DNA from: Galdieria sulphuraria
Taxonomy: Eukaryota > Rhodophyta > Bangiophyceae > Galdieriales > Galdieriaceae
Length of the DNA stretch: 64,000 nucleotides
NCBI RefSeq assembly: GCF_000341285.1
Contig: NW_005178435.1
Location: 69,501-133,500 of the forward strand
Direction: 5' to 3'
Of the stretch, positions 49,696 to 60,841 are shown one piece after another. The position numbers and the translations under genes were made by a program. Position 1 is the first letter of the stretch, and each line of letters begins with the position of its first letter. The notes beneath the pieces are model-generated. The model ran no database searches, was not told where the DNA came from, and worked only from the letters and a program-made list of their open reading frames with translations.

Positions 49696-49762
49696 ATTAG
49701 TAGAATTTCCAATCGTGTTGTAATACAACGACACGACTTTTGGATTGTGTGGATGGATTGGT

Positions 49763-51462
49763 ATGATGTTTCTTCCACTTGGTGATGCGTTTCAAGGAAA
49801 GAAGAAAAGTGTATGGAGTCCTCTTATTGATCGACCAAAACATCCAATCCACAACTCGGGCACATATCGTCCTATTACGCGAAGTATCCTTATGTGTAGG
49901 CTTCCATCTGAGAACAAAGAAAGCCGTAATGTCAGCCAACCATCAAAAGTATATGTGGAAGCACAAAGCAACACTAACGGAACTTTTAAGCCTTTCTTAA
50001 ATGGTCACCAATATGATTCCATCATTTGGTCTGTGGCTGTTCCTTCTTATGCTTCTATGCTGTTAGACCCGCTATCAGCTCTCGTAGATACAATGTACGT
50101 AGGTAGATTGGGTAGCATTCCTTTGGGAGGTGTAGGTTTGAGTAATACTATTTTCGGCTATTTTACATTTTTGTTCTTTTTTCTCGTCATTACTACGACT
50201 TCTTCTGTAGCCGCTGCAGCTGCGGGAAATGACAAGACTGAAATATCCAAAGTTATATGTCACTCTATTTGGATAGCTTTGGCATTCGGAACCCTTGTTT
50301 CCATATTGATTATCGTATATGCTCCTAGTATTCTTTATAAAGTAGGAGCAGCTCCTGCAATGATTCCTTCAGCTGCCTCTTATTTAAGAGTAAGGGCAAC
50401 TGCTGCGCCTATCATTTTGATATTTTATGTATTGTCTGGAGCTTTTAGAGGATTGCAAGATTTGAAAAAATCAGTATATGCTTCTGTTATCTCCAACTTG
50501 GTTAACCTTTGCTTGGATCCCATTTTTATGTTCTCTATGCAACTGGGAGTAACTGGAGCTGCATTGGCTACTGCAGTATCTCAAGCAGCTTCTACAAGTA
50601 AGAATACATTGATTGTAGACCATTGAAATATTCTTTGATATCATTTTAGTTGTCTTATTTTATTTTCTTGTCCAACAAGGCCACTTAAAACTTTCACATT
50701 TCTTTCCACTTCCCAGTCGACATGAAATATTGACCGTCTTGCGACCAGGATTATCCATCTCCATGAGAAGTATATTTGATCGATCATCTTTTGCACTTGC
50801 CACTTCCAAAGGAGCAAGTTTGGGTATTCATGAAGCAGCTTCTGTGGAAATTGTAAAACAAATATGGGTAGTAGTGGGTACTAGTTGGTGGCCATTAGGT
50901 GTTGCTGCACAAAGGTAAGTTATGAAGTTATAATCCTTTGAATAAACGTGTAGATAAAGGGATAGTCTGATTGCCAACTATTGGGTGGCTCGTGATGGAA
51001 AACAACATATGAGAATACTGTCTTATAGAATATTACAATGGGGTTTACGAATTAGTATTATAATAGCATTATGCGTTGCTTTATCTTGTCACTTTCTACC
51101 TCGTCTATTTACAAATGATCCTCGAGTCTTGCATATATCTCCTAGTAAGTGTAGTCTTTCCATATTGTTGTTATAGAAATATGCTTAACAGGCAATGCTT
51201 TATAGAATTGTTATTGATTGCTGCCTTCTTTATGCCATTTTCAGCCATTTCTAATATTCTCGATGGTATTCTATCTGCTTGGAGAGATTATGATTATACT
51301 GCCAAAGCTATTATGGTTGCTAGTATAGGTTGTGTCTCTTCATTGTTTATTTTACTTCACATTTGGCGAACTATATATAGTGTTTGGTTCTCCATAGGTG
51401 TTTTGGTGGTGGGACGTTGTTTGTTGTTATTTTATCGATATCATACTTTGGGAAAAGAATAG
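49763..51462 (+). CDS. MATE-family efflux transporter, probably plastid
   Basis: Multidrug-and-toxin-extrusion family antiporter. The first ~85 residues are basic and Ser/Asn-rich, like a transit peptide, and resemble the layout of plant EDS5/DTX45-type plastid MATEs. The membrane part starts IIWSVAVPSYASMLLDPLSALVDTMYVGRLG, a hallmark of the family. It continues with AAPIILIFYVLSGAFRGLQDLKK and NLVNLCLDPIFMF. Later exons give VLRPGLSISMRSIFDRSSF and FMPFSAISNILDGILSAWRDY. The first ATG in frame is 49763. About five exons are present. The stop is three bases from the EMC7 stop on the other strand. Confidence 0.88.
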
Positions 51463-51465
51463 TCA

Positions 51466-52089
51466 CTAGTCTTTATGTTGTGTGATATATCGATATCCTA
51501 AAGTGGGATGGGTCTCCTCTCCAACACAACTCTCTTGTTTCTTCTTCTTCTCTCCCATCAACTCCTGTATATGGTATTCTTCAAATAACTTTTTGTCACT
51601 ATCTCAAGGTGCACGACTTACCTCGTACAAGTCGTCATCTAGTATTTGTGCAAGACTTGGAACAAACAACAGAAATACAATACCTACAAAAACCAACCAG
51701 AAAATGGGACTTTTCAACCAATTCATTATTGATGGTGGTTGAGGAGCTCCAACTTGTTGTACTGCACCAACCAAAATATTCCTAGTGACTTCGAAAGAGT
51801 CATCAAGCACAATGGAACGATTCCAAGTTAGCAACTCCTTGTACACAAGTTCACAGCCTGTTGCTTGTAGTACAACAACTTGGGTTGAAAAAGGGATGTC
51901 CACTGCAGTGGAAAAACTTGACTTATCTGACACTGGAAGTAGAGTACAACGTGCATCATAACACAGAGTTACAAACTTTATCAAGGAACAAGGAGGTGAT
52001 AGTTGGCCAACCAATATGATCCACTTTCCCACTACTTTTGAACAAAATAATAACAAAATGATCCATATTCCTTCTTTGCCAATACTCAT
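51466..52089 (-). CDS. ER membrane complex subunit 7 (EMC7-like)
   Basis: Probable subunit of the ER membrane insertase complex. The N-terminus is a hydrophobic signal-like segment (IWIILLLFCSKVVGKWIILVG). A beta-rich lumenal domain follows, and then the most telling part, PPSIMNWLKSPIFWLVFVGI with a membrane helix and LAQILDDDLYE, which follows the EMC7 C-terminal pattern (LKNPM...MP..MENIDPEEM). An intron of 45 nt near 51577-51621 joins a short Lys/Glu-rich last exon (EYHIQELMGEKKKKQES) that stops at 51466. The lumenal part is poorly conserved, so the name is probable rather than certain. The start codon directly follows the TRAPPC5 stop. Confidence 0.68.
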
Positions 52090-52940
52090 TTAACCCGCAA
52101 GTTTACGTTCTCTATTCATCACACTCTCATCCAATCGAATCATAAAAATAGTTACGGTGAAAGCAAGTCGACTCTTCTCTTCTCGATGAATATAATGTGC
52201 AGATACGGAAGCAGTCTAGATATTTTTCCACTCAGTAAATAACACTCTATATATCCAAGTATGACTTCTTACAAATCCTGCACTATCGAGAGCACCTCTT
52301 ATAATTCCTGCCATGAACGCTGCACAGTTCAATTGACCAAAGTCTTTGGGAACACTTATATAACGATTCACCAAAGGTTCTTCTTCTTCTATATAATCTA
52401 TTCACAAAAAGTTTCCAACAATGTGGCAGTAGTAAGTTACTGTGTCCACTTACACTCGTCTTCTCGATCAGTTACTTTCTTTAAATAGTCTGCAGACTTT
52501 TTAAACAAAAACTTCCAAAGTTGAACTCGTATAAATCCAAGAATACTAACGAGTCGTATTTCTCTGCGATTCAACTTTTCTCTAAAAGCGCCCATAAGTT
52601 GTTATGAAAACACTATTCACCTTTCTCACCGGAAACATAAAAGTTCAAGAGCTCGTTGTCCCACTCGATAGCCTAGTTGATTGAGTTTCTCTTCTAATTC
52701 TGATACTTGTTGGACTCTTGTTTGTAAATATTGCACTGCTTCTGCGAAGAGAAACGAAAACGTGGACAAATATAGTTCCTCTCTACTCTATGTCCATTAG
52801 CTTTCAATACTTGAGTTGCAAGTACAACTTACTCGTGTAAGTGGACGATCCAATATATTCCATTTGGCTATTTCACTATTACTCACAGTTGTATGAGTAG
52901 GTTTTGTGGCACTTGGTTGGGTAAAACGTCGAAGTTCCAT
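52090..52940 (-). CDS. TRAPPC5: TRAPP complex subunit 5 (TRAPPC5/Trs31)
   Basis: Core subunit of the TRAPP tethering and Rab1-GEF complex in ER-Golgi traffic. Exons on the minus strand read: [11 protein letters not shown]; then [20 protein letters not shown] and [20 protein letters not shown]; then [20 protein letters not shown] with [14 protein letters not shown]; then [20 protein letters not shown] and [19 protein letters not shown]; and last TASVSAHYI to NRERKLAG. This is the full Trs31 order. The first intron (45 nt, acceptor CATAG) was fixed by frame. The gene is invisible to simple ORF finding because no exon reaches 70 codons. Its stop, TAA at 52090-52092, abuts the next ATG. Confidence 0.92.
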
Positions 52941-53117
52941 CTTCAACCACAACAAGCAATGATATTCATGATTCTATGCAAACTTGTTTATTCCATAGAG
53001 ATAATGAGATACTCTTTTATCAACAACAAGAAGAGAGAGAAAACAAAGTGATGAATATGGATAAGATATATCAACATTTCACACATATAGTAGGGTTTTC
53101 TTTTGTATATTCTTTTG

Positions 53118-54064
53118 ATGTCGTCGTACTTTGGAATGATGGGGTGGAAACCTTTCCATTCTACAACTCCTTTTCTATGGAACCGAATAAAACTATTCTG
53201 TACTGCTTCTTCAAGTCGTTGGAAGATACAACGTCGCAAGGACTTGTATGCTCAAGCAGCTTACAACGAAGGTCTTCGAAGTCGTGCAGCTTATAAACTT
53301 TTGGAGATGATGGAACAGTTTCATTTCATTCAACAGGTAGTTGTGGTTGAAAGTTCCATCATTCAGGTTTCTACTATTCGCTTTTATAGACATCAGTAGT
53401 TGTGGATTTAGGTGCTGCACCTGGCGGTTGGTCCCTGGTTGCCAAACAATATTTAGAACTTTGTTCCAAAGTACCTTGGAAAGTTCCTTTAGATGAACTT
53501 GCCAGTGTTCCGCAAGTTAATGTTATGCGTTCAACAGGAAGACTAGTCCGTCGAACTCGTGGAAGGGTAAATGAACTGGAACCTTGTGTTGGTGGATTCT
53601 CATCTTGTTTAGTTGATATCGGTGGATATTTCAGATATGGAACCCATTGCAGGTGCCACTTTTATTCAAGGTGACTTTTGTGAACAAGAGACACAACAGC
53701 GTATTACCAAAGTATTGTATGGTGATGAAGTCGATGTTGTCTTGAGTGATATGTGTCCCAATACTAGTGGAGTGAAAGAACTGGATCATGAACGTATTAT
53801 AGGTTAGTACATATCGTTGAAAGATGGATTATTCCTCCCTCATATGTAATTGTAGAATTGGCTTTTTCAGCATCTCATTTTGCTATTCATCATTTATGTA
53901 ATGGAGGTACATTTTTATGCAAAATATTTCAAGGTGCTCAAGAAAAACGTTTGAATACCTTTTTGGAGGAACATTTCGTCCAAGTAAAACGTATAAGACC
54001 AAAAGCTTCCAAGAGTGAATCTTCCGAGGTAGTTCATATACTTGATATTCTTTCTTGGATATGA
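53118..54064 (+). CDS. MRM2: Mitochondrial rRNA 2'-O-methyltransferase (MRM2/FtsJ family)
   Basis: SAM-dependent 2'-O-ribose methyltransferase for the large mitochondrial rRNA, related to bacterial RlmE. Four exons are read. The first ends FHFIQQ at 53336; a 53-nt intron leads to TSVVVDLGAAPGGWS. A 46-nt intron (53567-53612) joins RTRGR to LISVDISDMEPIAG, and a last intron leads to ELAFSASHFA. The K-D-K-E tetrad is visible in SRAAYKL, VLSDMCPN, FLCKIFQG and ESSEVVHIL. The N-terminus from ATG 53118 is basic and aromatic, fitting mitochondrial import. A Pro/Val-rich insert lies between motifs I and II. Confidence 0.9.
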
Positions 54065-54139
54065 AATATGTGTAGTGTTATATATTGGCAAGTGGATTTG
54101 TGCCAATTCATTTGAGTCCTAGTCCATGATGATTCGGCG

Positions 54140-54734
54140 ATGATGATGATGTCCGAGGCACAAGAAGAAAGAGAGAAAGGTAAGTTTGGAAGATGGAGTC
54201 ATAAATGGAAATATGTATGTGTCGCTAGTTTATAGGCAATGTATAGACACTTTGTTTTCACGTTGGACTGCCTTGCGTTTGGCTTTAGAACATTGGAATA
54301 GACCAACGGATGAAGGTCAAGCACTTTTGGAAACTCTTCAACAAGCCATTATACAGGCAGCTCAAGATAACGAATTGAATACAGAGTTCTTGGAAACTTT
54401 ATTTGAAGAGGCCTTTGATATTCTTCAGGTGGATGTAGAGGACGATAGCATAGAACAAGTTTCCTGTTTGTTGTTTGATTTAGGGAAAGACTGTTTACAA
54501 GGAAATATGGAAATAGTGAATACTTTTTTGATTCAGAGACCACTTCATACTGGAGCAACTTTTTCTAGTGGTTTGGATAGTTCAGTTTCAGAGATTGTTA
54601 GGAACCACCAAACCTCAACGACGATGTGTATTGGTGCCTCAGAGGAAAGTATGTCCACGGAGCTTACAACGAGTGCTTTCATGACCGACGAGGACGGATT
54701 CCAAAGGGTACAACGAAGACATCGAAAGCGATAA
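54140..54734 (+). CDS. TSR2: TSR2-like pre-rRNA processing / eS26 chaperone
   Basis: TSR2 guards ribosomal protein eS26 and aids 20S pre-rRNA processing. Two exons (54140-54179, 54229-54734) join at an acceptor inside GCTAG to give EREKVYRQCIDTLFSRWTAL, 181 residues in all. The family motif WTALRLALEHW is clear, as are FDILQVDVEDDSIEQVSCLL and a helical middle. The C-terminus is Ser/Thr-rich and ends in basic residues (RVQRRHRKR). The protein begins with four consecutive ATG codons. Confidence 0.87.
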
Positions 54735-54938
54735 AATATACGACAAGGTAAGTTGGGATAAGAAACGGGAGGTGCTATATATGATGAAGTTATGGAGCTC
54801 CCTCTACCGAAAATCATAACGAGTGAGGAATTCCAACATATCCGGAATCATATGTGTTTTTCTGAATTTATAGACAACTCTCCTAGTGTCCCTTGTTTAT
54901 TCCCAATATATAACTATTCTTGTAGGTAATATATTCCT

Positions 54939-55505
54939 TCATTTCCAATTCTCAGCAGCTCTTTGCAAGATGTAGTCCTGAAGAAGAATACCTTGTTACA
55001 GCCACTAGAAATATCCATAGACAACTTACGGATAGTAAACTTATTTCTTCATCGTTGAGTTTGTTCGCATAACCAGGCATAGCGCCCTATAAGTAGTTTT
55101 CTTAAGTCATCTAAAAAAAGAATATTTCTATCATACCTTTCCTTGTTTGGTCAAGTCACTGATGGACTCCTTGTTCAAGTATCCATTCTTTTCAAGTGCC
55201 TTTGGAAACAGCGTTTTATTCCTAGCATAAAATATTATATTCCCACCGTTATTATGACAAGCTGCACAGTTTTGTTCAAATAGAGTATTGGCTTGATTGA
55301 AAGCTGTGATGGATAAAGGTTCCTGAATAGAAAGACTGGAACAAGTTATCACTGAAAAACAACAATCACGCAACGACGAAGTATTCACGAGTGACCGTTT
55401 ATACTTCCACGAATAAAGACAAGTCTTTTTAGCAATCCATCGTTTATGCACGATTACCACAAAACAAAGTGAACATTCTCCTCTTTGTTGACTCATCATC
55501 ATCAT
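54939..55505 (-). CDS. petJ: Cytochrome c6 (plastid lumen)
   Basis: Soluble electron carrier from cytochrome b6f to photosystem I, nuclear-encoded here. The haem site CAACH lies in LFEQNCAACHNNGGN, followed by KTLFPKALEKNGYLNKES and, after a short intron, GAMPGYANKLNDEEI with the axial Met. A second intron (donor GTAAGTTG, acceptor CTTCTTCAG) adds the last exon DYILQRAAENWK, stopping at 54939. The ~75-residue leader has a basic plastid-transit part and a moderately hydrophobic stretch (CCFSVITCSSLSI) fitting a lumen signal. Red algae use c6 in place of plastocyanin. The leader begins with four Met codons. Confidence 0.93.
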
Positions 55506-55539
55506 ACGTTGACAAATGCTTGTGCCACATTCTTCTTAC

Positions 55540-56343
55540 TTAGGCTCTCGTTTCCATTTGTTCCAATTCATTCAACTTGTCTTTCGTAGATATACTAGTA
55601 TGGTTAGGTGATTTGGTTATATATGAAAAGTACATATTCCAGCCAATGTTCACTGCATTGATATAAGCTACTCTTAAATCCACAGGAATAAAACGTAAAT
55701 TAAGAAACTGAGCAGGATACCAAAATACCCAAGTTTTCCAAATAATAGAACTACTACAAGTCTTTGCCTAGAAAACACAGCCTATATGAAAATAGTAGAT
55801 AGGTATATAGACTCTCTTGGTTACCCTTTGGATCCCCACACGTAGAGGATTTCCAGAAGCTACAGCATCATAAATAAAAAACAAAATGGTATATACAGGA
55901 GTCATAAAGCCTTGGTCTATGACAACAGAACACAATGCTCTCCAATGAGAAGAAGATGGTTGAAACAACTCTATAAAGGAGTGCCAGAAATGCAATAAAG
56001 GGGCACCCACACAAGCTCCTATTCAAACAAGTGAGTTACTATGACAAAGTTCTCAATAAAGCATACCCCATAACGCAAATCGGAATATCCTCTTCCCATT
56101 CAGTTTTCTCTCAGTAATACATTGTGCGAACAAGTCACTTGTAGAGAAAAGGAAAAGACTGGTGATTGCTTTGGTGAGAACAGGTTTCGTTTTCAGCAAG
56201 TGCAAATAGGTAATAGATAAACGTTTACAGCCTGTTTGAATGAAAAGAGTAACTTTTTCAGTTTTGAATAAGAAAGTACAGTAGAGAATAACCATAAGAC
56301 AAAACAATAGAAACAACGTTCTATAAATGAGAAGAATTGGCAT
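55540..56343 (-). CDS. Mpv17/PMP22-family membrane protein
   Basis: Four-helix protein of the Mpv17/PMP22/Sym1 family, found in peroxisomal, mitochondrial or plastid membranes; biochemical role unsettled. The family order is visible: YLHLLKTKPVLTKAITSLFL, SDLFAQCITERK, GAPLLHFWHSFIE, VVIDQGFMTPVYT, and the terminal signature WKTWVFWYPAQFLNLRFIPV then DLRVAYINAVNIGWNMYFSY. At least three exons are present, with joins near 56050 and 55770. The first ~25 residues from the ATG at 56343 are an added hydrophobic segment. The stop (55540) is only 34 bp before the petJ start on the same strand. Confidence 0.88.
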
Positions 56344-56439
56344 TCTCCTTCAACAACAGTTGCTTTTGGTCCAAAGTGAATTTTATAAACTGCTCCCATA
56401 AAACATCATCAACTTATATAACCCACAATAATAACAATA

Positions 56440-57004
56440 TCAACAGTTTCTTTCCATAAATTCTAAAGCATTGCCATCGCAATCTCTACAAAAGATAGCT
56501 TTACGACCACTCATACTATACGTAAAAGGATGTCCCATTTGTTCCAATCTCTCTACAAGAGCACTCAAATTCTCAACCTAACGTCTTCAATGACTCAGTC
56601 CAACAATACAATAAAAGAATACTTACTTCAAGAGCAATATGTCGATCCCGACCTCCATGAACTGGTCTTCCAGTTTTGGGATCTACACTGGGCAACTCCA
56701 TCAAATGTATTTGTTGTTGCGGTCCCACTCGAATAAAAGCACCTTTGTAAGGTAAATTGGGCCTCTCCATAGAAGCATCTTCCATTCCAAGAACTATTGT
56801 ATAAAAGTTCAAGGCTCTTTCCGTGTTCTCCACTAATATACCTGCGTGTTGTATACCAACAAAACCAATCTGTCTCCTCTCAGCACTAGTGCAACATCGA
56901 AAACAACGACTTGCTGTTTTATGTACTCGTATTTTATTCTTATGAAATAGGCTATGGTGTTGAAAGGGTTTGAAACTCTTCACGAGTACTACAAAGCCAA
57001 TCAT
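56440..57004 (-). CDS. Glyoxalase/VOC-superfamily protein
   Basis: Vicinal-oxygen-chelate fold with two beta-alpha-beta modules. The metal ligands expected for a glyoxalase-I-like site are all visible: His in GIQHAGILVENTERALNFY, Glu in HLMELPSV, His in GRDRHIALE and Glu in DGNALEFME. The two exons join at an intron after RHIALE (donor GTAAGTATTC), leading to VENLSALVERLEQMG. The ~48-residue basic, Cys/Phe-rich N-terminus suggests organelle import. Substrate is unknown; bacterial relatives with this pattern act on small oxo compounds or antibiotics. Confidence 0.83.
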
Positions 57005-57134
57005 TTCGTTTTCTTCCCTTCACAAAAATTCTCCTTTTGCCATCCTTAGAAAAAGTGAGTTTTGTTGATGATGTACTTGTTTCTAGTGATGTGTGTAATA
57101 TTCGAATTGAGAAATAACTCAAGACAAGTATAAA

Positions 57135-60100
57135 ATGTCGAAAGAAACTACGTTTTCTGCGGTACCTGTCCTTCCTAAAGAGTTTCTAGTTGGCTGGGGA
57201 AGAAACGATAGTGGACAGTAGGTCACTTTACCTCGTTGGTTGGATCAAGCCAACCTTGTCTAGACTAGGATCAACAATAGATGACGAAAACCAACAAGTG
57301 AATAAAGCTCAAGTGCTTGTTGATTTTGGAATTGCCGGAGATGTCGTTCAGAGTATTGCTTGTGGATTTTCTTCTACAGTCGTTTGCTTTAACGACAATA
57401 GTCTATATGTGAATGGTGGTATATATAGTAAGTATTATTTTCTTTCTAAAATAGTCTTTTATTCATTCCAAAAACCAATCTCATGATTAGATCAAACTGC
57501 AACCAACAGACAAGAACCTATCCGAATACAGTCTCCTTATACCAGAGAAAGAACACAAAGTATTGCCTGTGGAGAAGACTTTGTCATACTTGCAACTCAG
57601 AGTGGTACTCTAGTTACTTGGGGAGGTGGTGCTTATGGTCAACTGGGACGTGGAGCCCCAATGGACTGGAGTGGACCTCATCCAGTTAAGAACTTGCAGA
57701 ATAAAAGAGTTGTCAAAGTTGCTGCAGGGGCTTTTCATTGGTTGGCGCTAACAGATGCTGGACAAGTATATTCCTGTGGATTAGGAAGACATGGTCAAAC
57801 TGGTTTAGGGAATTGTGAGGATGTATATGAACCTTGTCTCGTTGAGGCTCTATGGGCACAACCCGTAGTGAATATTGCTGCAGGAGAGAATCATTCCATC
57901 GTTATCACAAGTACAGGATTCGCTTTTGCTTTTGGTTCCAACAAATATGGTCAGTTGGGAATATCAAGACAAAGATTGCCTGAATCAGAAACAAGAGCAG
58001 AACTACCTCTAAGAATATATATGCCACAAGAATTGGCTTCAGAACGATTTCTTGCTGCAGCTTGTGGTACTCATCACACGTTGTTTCTTACCTCAAATGG
58101 TAAGGTTTTGGCTTGTGGTTCCGGTCAAGATGGAGTTCTAGGAATAGGAAACAATAAGGATGAAGTTTGTCTAGTTGTTATTTTCAGTCTATTCGAATAC
58201 ACTATCGTACAAATTGCTGCAGGTGCAAGACATTCTGCTGCTCTATCTAGTCAAGGAGAGTTATTTCTTTGGGGTTCCAATGAACAAGGACAACTAGGCT
58301 TTGTAGAGCCTACTTGTGTATTTTCACTACCTACTCAAATGGATACCAACATTATTTTTAAAGACTCTTTTGAAAAAGAAGAGTCATCTTCATATTTCTT
58401 TTTGAAAATAGCGACTGGTGCTTATCATACAATTGGTTTGATTGGCAAAGAAAAAGAAAAGTGTGCATCTAGTCCTTTTGAAATCTATCCAAGCTATTTG
58501 ATGAACCTGACAAGCATGCAGTGGTCTTCTGTACGTGACTTGTTACCTTTGCAAAAGAGACTTTCTGCAGCATCTATATTTAGTCATTCGTTTCTATATG
58601 GTACAGTTACGGGTACAGACTCCTCTGAAAAACATGGGAGATGGCGTTCTATTAATCCTTATATATTTCCTTTTATCAATTGGAATACTGCTATAGGAAA
58701 GAATAATAACCAAGTTAACGAGAATGCTTCTTATGTACAAGACTCCAACTTATTGACTTCCGTTGTGTCGAAACCAGAATTGTTTATTCAGGCTACTGCA
58801 GTGGAATCCTTCTACAAAGAGTTGTTGAGTGTTCATGGTTCCAATGCCGCAGAACTACTAACTTTTATTTCCAAGGAGATTATTTCTCAAGCCGAAAACA
58901 TGTTGACTTTCCGTATAAGAGAGAAAGCGGAACAAGGAAACCATTCCACAACTGTCGCTATTGAAAGCACTGGCTCTGATTTAAAGAGCAAAGTATCTTC
59001 TCGTCAAGGTACAGCTCGAAATTATCCGTGACCTGCTTTGGTTTTGATATGTCTTTTGATGAATCCTGTACTGAGTGTTCCAGGTACAGGAAAACAGCTA
59101 TTAACTAGACTATGTCTTATCATTGCAAGTCTCAAGTTGGGAGCACAACGTAGAATAGTATCTGCAGTTAGTCGGTTTCCAGCAGAACTGGTTGCTGTTC
59201 GACTGGTCCGTCCTTTGCATAGTATTATTGACTCGGAATTGAATGAAGTTCGTCGAATTACAGAAAGGGCTATAGCTGCTACAAGAGTACTAGGTTTGTT
59301 CTATGCAGCATCCGAACTAAACGGTTGGCGCTATGCTATCTTACCTCGACAGGAATTCTATAATCACTCAGTGAGTGACTTGGTAGATTTGAAGGAGGAT
59401 TACAACCGTTGGCTCTATAGTATGGAAAATTCCAGTTCTGGAAAATCACTTTTTTCTTTTTGTGCACATTCCTATGTTTTAGATGAAGCTGCGAAAGCCA
59501 GAGTATTGCATGCAGAAGCAAGAGAAGCAATGAAGTCCGAAGTTGTTCGTTCGTTATGGATGAACTCACAGGCAGTCGTAGTTGGTCCCTGGGGAATTCC
59601 ATTTATTGCAGGGACAGATTCTCCCTATTGTTATTTGCATGTTCGAAGAGCTAGTCTAGTGCAAGATGCATTGAGTGTGATATCCAATGCAGATCCTCGA
59701 GAGTTGCGAAAACCTTTAAGAGTACGAGACAAGTTGGAATTGTGGTATTCTTTTTCTTATTCTTTGTCTTTTTAGGTTGTCTTCTTAGGAGAAGAAGGTG
59801 TAGATGAGGGTGGTCTTCAAAAGGAATTTTTTCAGTTGATTACTGCGGAACTGTTTTCTGCCGATTATGGAATGTTTGTATATAATGAGAAGACTCGTTT
59901 TCATTGGTTTCGAGTCGATTCATTGGAAGTGGATGATAACTTCAAGTTGGTTGGAATTATTATTGGAATGGCATTATATAATGGGGTTATCTTGGACCTC
60001 CATTTTCCTTTGCTTGTGTACAAGAAGTTGTTGAATTGGTCTCCTGATTTGGATGATGTGAAAGAAGCCTTTCCAGAGATTGGCAATTCTCTGCAAGCCA

Positions 60101-60788
60101 TGTTGGATTATGAAGAAGATGATATGGAACAAGTGTTTATGACTACCTTTGCTATACAATACGAGTTCTTTGGTGAGCTCCGTACTTGGGAGTTGGTTCC
60201 TGGTGGCATTCAAATTTATGTCAATCAGTCCAATAAGGAAGACTTTATTCGGCGTTATATTGAATATTTGACAGATGTATCTATTCATTCACAGTTTGAT
60301 GCCTTTTCGAAAGGGTTCTTTTGGATGCTAAGTGGTCCTGCTCTCAAGGTTGGAATTGTGTTGTTTTTTGTGCTCACAAGTCTTTCTACTAATCCCTCAT
60401 TTAGATATTTCGACCAGATGAATTGGAAGTATTGGTCTGTGGGCAGAGACATTTGGATTTTGAAGCTTTGAAACAAGTTACAGTTTATGAAGGTGGTTTT
60501 AATGCCGAAAGTCAAGTTATCAAATGGTTTTGGGACATTGTGGATGAAATGACTTTGGAAGAAAAGTTGCATTTGTTATTTTTTGTGACGGGTTCTGATC
60601 GAGCACCTGTTGGAGGTTTGGGACAATTGCGATTTGTGATACAACGTGCTGGTCCTGATACTGACAGACTTCCAACATCACATACTTGTTTCAATATATT
60701 GTTATTACCTGAATATAGTAGCAAAGAGAAGACACGTAATAGACTTTTGACTGCTATTCAGAATGCTCAAGGATTTGGACTGCAGTAG
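57135..60788 (+). CDS. RCC1-repeat HECT E3 ubiquitin ligase (HERC-like)
   Basis: About 1,100 residues. The N-terminal half is an RCC1 propeller with units such as [59 protein letters not shown] and [14 protein letters not shown]. The C-terminal half is a HECT domain: [40 protein letters not shown], and the catalytic Cys in [16 protein letters not shown], ending near the C-terminus as usual. Layout and length match HERC3/4-type proteins. Introns include one near 57216, one at 57428-57486, one at about 59011-59079 (restoring RQGTGKQLL), one of 59 nt before VVFLGEE and one before IFRPDELE. The start at 57135 is 130 bp from the divergent glyoxalase gene. Confidence 0.92.
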
Positions 60789-60841
60789 TCTTAATAAAAG
60801 CAGTTGTTCTATACCGAATTATGAAAGCTTAACATACAATA

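Noticed and set aside
53560-53620. Frameshift in the FtsJ-family methyltransferase
   Set aside because: A 46-nt intron (53567-53612) joins GR to LISVDISDMEP in frame.
59000-59085. Split of the HECT ligase into two genes
   Set aside because: An intron from about 59011 to 59079 connects the RCC1 half to the HECT half in frame.
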